Source: Acidovorax sp. SUPP3334
GTDB taxonomy: Bacteria; Pseudomonadota; Gammaproteobacteria; Burkholderiales; Burkholderiaceae_C
Reading direction: 5' to 3'
Length of the DNA: 44,362 nucleotides
Assembly (NCBI RefSeq): GCF_030159055.1
Contig: NZ_BQXQ01000036.1
Coordinates: 1-44,362, forward strand
Shown here piece after piece: positions 41,527-44,362 of this stretch (the first letter of the stretch is position 1; each line of letters opens with the position of its first letter). Below the pieces are notes generated by a model that had not been told where the DNA came from, did not search any database, and saw nothing but the letters and a program-made list of their open reading frames with translations. The position numbers were made by a program, and so were the translations under genes.

Positions 41527-43803
41527 TCAAACTCCGCCGACCTGGCCCATGGCGGGGTCGGACACCGAGTCCTTGCCCGTTTCGATGCGGCCCGCGAAAC
41601 GGCGCTGGAAGGCCGGCGCAGCGCTGCAACGCACCACGAAGTCGTACCAGTTGCCGCTGTCCCCCAAAGGCCAGGCCAATTCCTCCACCGCGCCCGGATC
41701 GACGCTGCGCGTCCACGGGCCATCCGCGCGGTAGGCCATGGCCTGGGCGGAGAACGTCATGGCGCGGCTGCTGCGGTTGTACAGCTTCACCCGCACCTGG
41801 GGCGGGCTGCACAGCTCGTAGCACACCTGCACTTCCGGGCCGCCCGCAGCGCCCTGCTGCTTCAGGTCACCGATGAATTCGCGGTGGTAGCCATTGGGGC
41901 CGAGCACCCACAGGTGGTATGCGCCGCCGTCGGCCGCCGCGTTCCAGACGCCATTCAGGGTCTTGCCCGATTCGACGACGTAGCGGCGCGGAATCCGGTC
42001 GAGGTGATTCTTGTCATAGACGTGGAACACCGCTGCGGTGCCGGCCTTGCCGGTGTTGGCGAACAGCAGCGTGACCGTGCCCGCGCTGGCGCTCACCTGC
42101 GCCGTGGTGTGCAGCTCGTAAGGCAGCGCGCGCGAGGGCCGCACGCCTTCGGCCTGCGCGGGCAGGGCGGCGCCGGCCGCCGCCGTGGGCTGGGGCAGCT
42201 TGGCGGCCTGGGCTTGCGCCGCCACCCGGGCATCGACCGCGCTCTTGTTGGTGCGGCCAGCGAGGGTCGGCAAGGTTTCGGTGTTGGGGTTGACGAAGTT
42301 GAAGCAGCTGGTGAGGTCTCCGCACACGGCACGGCGGTAGGCGCTGACCTGCGGCTCGGCCACGCCGAAGCGCTTTTCCAGAAACAGCAGCGTGGAGGTG
42401 TGGTCGAACACCTGCGAATTGACCCAGCCGCCACGGCTCCACGGCGACACCACCCACATCGGAACGCGGGGGCCAGGGCCGTAGGGCTTGCCGTCGGCCG
42501 GGGGCTGGCTCGCCGTGGCGGGCTGGAAGTCGTGGTATTCCACGGCCACGTCGGCCGCTGGCAGCGTGCAGGCGCCCGCCAGGCTGCCATCCGGATTGCG
42601 CGACGGCGCCGCAGGCGAAGGCACGTGGTCGAAGAAGCCGTCGTTCTCGTCGAAGTTGATCAGCAGCACGGTCTTGCTCCAGACCTCGGGGTTGGCCGTG
42701 AGCGCATCCAGCACTTCCTGCACGTACCAGCCGCCCTGCGCAGGGCTCGAAGGCCCCGGATGCTCGCTGTAGACCGAAGGCGGAATGATCCACGACACCT
42801 CGGGCAGGGTGTCCTGGCGAATGTCCTCGCGGAAGGTTTCCAGGAAGCCCTGCGGCATGGTGTTGCCGAAACCCTTGGCGAGGGGGCTCAGCGCGTCGTC
42901 GATCCGGGCGTCGTAGAACGGGCCGGCGAGTTCGACCGGCTGCGTGATGTCGGTCTTGGCGACATAGACGGGCTTGCGGTCCGCGGGCATCTTCTCGATC
43001 TCGGCGCGCCAGTGGCGAAAGCCCATCATCTCGTTGCAGCCGAAGTTGTCGATCAGGCTTTGGTACACCTTCCACTTCACGCCCGCTTTTTCCAGCCGGT
43101 CGGCGTAGGTGGTCCAGGTCCAGCCGTCGGTGGACGCGCCGATGTCGTTGCCTCCGTTGAACTGGTTGTTCAGGCCCGCCACGCGCACCTTGGAGCCGTC
43201 GATGGGGCTGATGCCGTTCGGGCCGTTGGTGCCGGTCCAGTAAAAGAGCCGGTTGGCGATGGTGCCGGTGTGCATGCCGCAGTGGTATTGGTCGCACAGC
43301 GTGAAGGCTTCGGCGAGCGCGCGCTGGAACGGCACTTCCGCCGTTTCGTAATAGCCCATCGACAGCGGCAGCTTGGCGTCGGGCCACTTGTACATGCGCC
43401 CATGGTCCCAGGCCGCCTGCGAATCCACCCAGGTGTGGGGCGTGCTGCCGGCGCGCTGGGCATTGCCCTTGGCTTCGTCCAGGCGGTAGGGCACGTAGGT
43501 GCTGGCGGGAGACGTCTTGGTGTACGTCTGGTAGAAGACGTTGCGGCCGTTGGGGGTGGGGATCGGGAAGCGGTCACCGAATCCTCGCACGCCCTTGAAC
43601 GTGCCGAAGTAGCCGTCGAACGAGCGGTTTTCCATCATCAGCAGGACGACGTGCTTCACGTCCTGGAGGGTGCCGGTCACGTTGTGGGCTTCGATGGCGA
43701 GGGCGCGCCGGATGGCGGGTGGAAAGGCGGTGAGCGTGGCCGAGGCGGCGCCTACGCCGAGCGCGGTCGTGAGGAAATTGCGTTTGGAGGAATCGACGGT
43801 CAT
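41527..43803 (-). CDS. Phosphocholine-specific phospholipase C (PlcH/PlcN family)
   Basis: A 758-residue secreted phosphoesterase. The N-terminus has a Tat-like signal (SSKRNFLTTALG, here KR rather than RR, then hydrophobic). The alkaline-phosphatase-like core begins VVLLMMENRSFDGYFGTFKG (metal-site Glu-Asn). It includes HCGMHTGTIANRLFYWTG, SWIIPPSVYSEHPG, LINFDENDGFFDHVPSP and FDHTSTLLFLEKRFGV. Two beta-rich domains (DUF756 type) follow at the C-terminus. It cleaves phosphatidylcholine or sphingomyelin to phosphocholine and is usually induced by low phosphate. No Pho box was seen. A short lipoprotein gene precedes it by 37 bases. Confidence 0.93.
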   Translation of the reverse strand: MTVDSSKRNFLTTALGVGAASATLTAFPPAIRRALAIEAHNVTGTLQDVKHVVLLMMENRSFDGYFGTFKGVRGFGDRFPIPTPNGRNVFYQTYTKTSPASTYVPYRLDEAKGNAQRAGSTPHTWVDSQAAWDHGRMYKWPDAKLPLSMGYYETAEVPFQRALAEAFTLCDQYHCGMHTGTIANRLFYWTGTNGPNGISPIDGSKVRVAGLNNQFNGGNDIGASTDGWTWTTYADRLEKAGVKWKVYQSLIDNFGCNEMMGFRHWRAEIEKMPADRKPVYVAKTDITQPVELAGPFYDARIDDALSPLAKGFGNTMPQGFLETFREDIRQDTLPEVSWIIPPSVYSEHPGPSSPAQGGWYVQEVLDALTANPEVWSKTVLLINFDENDGFFDHVPSPAAPSRNPDGSLAGACTLPAADVAVEYHDFQPATASQPPADGKPYGPGPRVPMWVVSPWSRGGWVNSQVFDHTSTLLFLEKRFGVAEPQVSAYRRAVCGDLTSCFNFVNPNTETLPTLAGRTNKSAVDARVAAQAQAAKLPQPTAAAGAALPAQAEGVRPSRALPYELHTTAQVSASAGTVTLLFANTGKAGTAAVFHVYDKNHLDRIPRRYVVESGKTLNGVWNAAADGGAYHLWVLGPNGYHREFIGDLKQQGAAGGPEVQVCYELCSPPQVRVKLYNRSSRAMTFSAQAMAYRADGPWTRSVDPGAVEELAWPLGDSGNWYDFVVRCSAAPAFQRRFAGRIETGKDSVSDPAMGQVGGV

Positions 43804-43840
43804 CTGGAGGATTCTTTCTTGTCCGTGGGGCGGTGCCCGC

Positions 43841-44026
43841 TCAGGGCTTGGGTGCGCAATGCGTGTCGGGATTGGCGCAAGTGGCGGACGCCGCCGGGGC
43901 GTTGGCGCCGCTGCCGCCCTTACCGCCGCCGCAGCCGGCCAGCAACAGGGCGAAAACGAGCGTGCCGGCGCCCAGCAACGGGCGGCCGATCCGGGACAGC
44001 GGGGAGTGCTGCGTGTGCATGGTCAT
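43841..44026 (-). CDS. Small lipoprotein upstream of the phospholipase gene
   Basis: A 61-residue protein with a signal peptide and the lipobox LLAGC at about residues 28-32. A Gly/Ser/Ala-rich stretch follows, then CANPDTHCAPKP with a likely disulfide. It could be a lipid-anchored partner for the exported phospholipase; the 37-base gap makes cotranscription likely. ATG 44026 and ATG 44020 are both possible starts. No family recognised. Confidence 0.65.
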   Translation of the reverse strand: MTMHTQHSPLSRIGRPLLGAGTLVFALLLAGCGGGKGGSGANAPAASATCANPDTHCAPKP

Positions 44027-44130
44027 GGCAGTGAGGGAATGAAGGAACGAAGGCCTTCATTCTTCCTGCCGACTGTGGCGCCGCAGTGACGGCGATGTGA
44101 CTCGGCCCTAGCGGCCGGCCAGCATGCGGG

Positions 44131-44230
44131 TCAGAGATTGGGCGCGAGCAGGCGCCGCAGGATGCCTTCGTCCATGCCGCGCCGCGTGGCAGGGTCGTGG
44201 TATCTCAGCCAGTGCGCATATCCCAGTGAT
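44131..44230 (-). pseudogene. 3' remnant of an unidentified gene next to the IS481-type element
   Basis: Twenty-six minus-strand codons just before the transposase stop read HWLRYHDPATRRGMDEGILR followed by RLLAPNL and TGA, with GC-rich codons like native genes here. It looks like the tail of a gene cut by the insertion; the gene is not recognised. The exact edge of the element is not visible. Confidence 0.35.
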
Positions 44231-44362
44231 CTAGATGTCGAGTTGCAATAGGTTATACCCGGCAAGTCGGGAAGCTGGAGGTCTGTAGCCCAAGGCCGAG
44301 TGGGGCCTCCTGGCGTTGTAGTAGCTCAGGAACGCAGGCAACCATGCTGTGCGTTCCTTGCT
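44231..44362 (-). mobile_element. IS481/IS3-type transposase, C-terminal fragment
   Basis: The last 43 sense codons of the window on the minus strand, open at the window edge, contain ERTAWLPAFLSYYNARRPHS, then ALGYRPPASRL, ending QLDI. This is the conserved C-terminal block of the integrase-core (rve) transposases, with the YN-x-RRPHSALG-x-RPP pattern of IS481 (and related IS3) elements. The catalytic DDE residues are outside the window. Confidence 0.85.

Noticed and set aside
41500-44034. An 844-codon plus-strand open frame opposite the phospholipase gene
   Set aside because: It is the GC-rich antisense shadow of the phospholipase and lipoprotein genes; it has no protein-family signature, while the minus strand is clearly a PlcH-type enzyme.

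Overview
The window looks like a chromosomal contig from a high-GC betaproteobacterium of the family Comamonadaceae (Acidovorax or a close relative). The grounds are the GC-rich coding style, the gene families present, and small AT-rich palindromic intergenic repeats (GCTATT..AATAGC type) that I associate with this family. No rRNA, tRNA or CRISPR array was seen. Both ends lie inside transposase genes: the C-terminus of an IS30-type transposase at 1-129 and the C-terminus of an IS481-type transposase at 44231-44362. This is how a draft contig looks when it breaks at repeats.

Layout. 290-6474 (all minus) is a probable operon: radA, a small membrane protein, ilvE, a zinc-finger protein, a GT2 glycosyltransferase, an O-antigen ligase and a GT4 glycosyltransferase, the last three for LPS or surface polysaccharide. 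6750-8925 (plus) holds a Pro/Thr/Ala-rich lipoprotein, a ketopantoate-reductase-family enzyme and a glutathione transferase. 9019-12764 (minus) has an orphan peptide-type ABC binding protein, a Gly-rich membrane protein and alr. 12904-17075 (plus) has lplT, a DMT permease, an orphan TRAP binding protein and a glutathione peroxidase. 17065-18970 (minus) is a cluster of three unknown genes, one of them a toxin-like glycine-zipper membrane protein. 19353-22739 has a small unknown gene, a YafY/WYL regulator with a GyrI-like gene and a frameshifted VOC gene, then a ProQ-type RNA chaperone. 22816-25286 is glcF and glcE without glcD. 25469-26920 is a low-GC toxin/immunity-like pair. 27063-28040 is an SMP-30 lactonase.

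28200-30791 is a nitrogen module, torF-glnK-amtB, with a near-perfect sigma-54 promoter, an upstream NtrC-like dyad and a clear terminator. 31108-33417 pairs a SulP transporter with a beta-carbonic anhydrase, which suggests bicarbonate supply. 33418-33952 is an AT-rich spacer full of dyads ahead of comM. 35498-38317 contains an SDR gene, a divergent LysR gene broken at a poly-C tract, and fpr. 38602-44026 contains a glycine-zipper protein with a possible nonsense codon, a frameshifted DUF72 gene, a BrkB/YihY protein, a phosphocholine-type phospholipase C and a tiny lipoprotein.

The best candidates for an undescribed system are the two toxin-like modules at 17784-18970 and 25469-26920. Each joins a protein with a glycine-rich hydrophobic core and no signal peptide to a small companion gene. 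No secretion apparatus is visible in the window. Three genes carry frame disruptions and a fourth may carry a premature stop, so either several genes are decaying or the assembly has indel errors.
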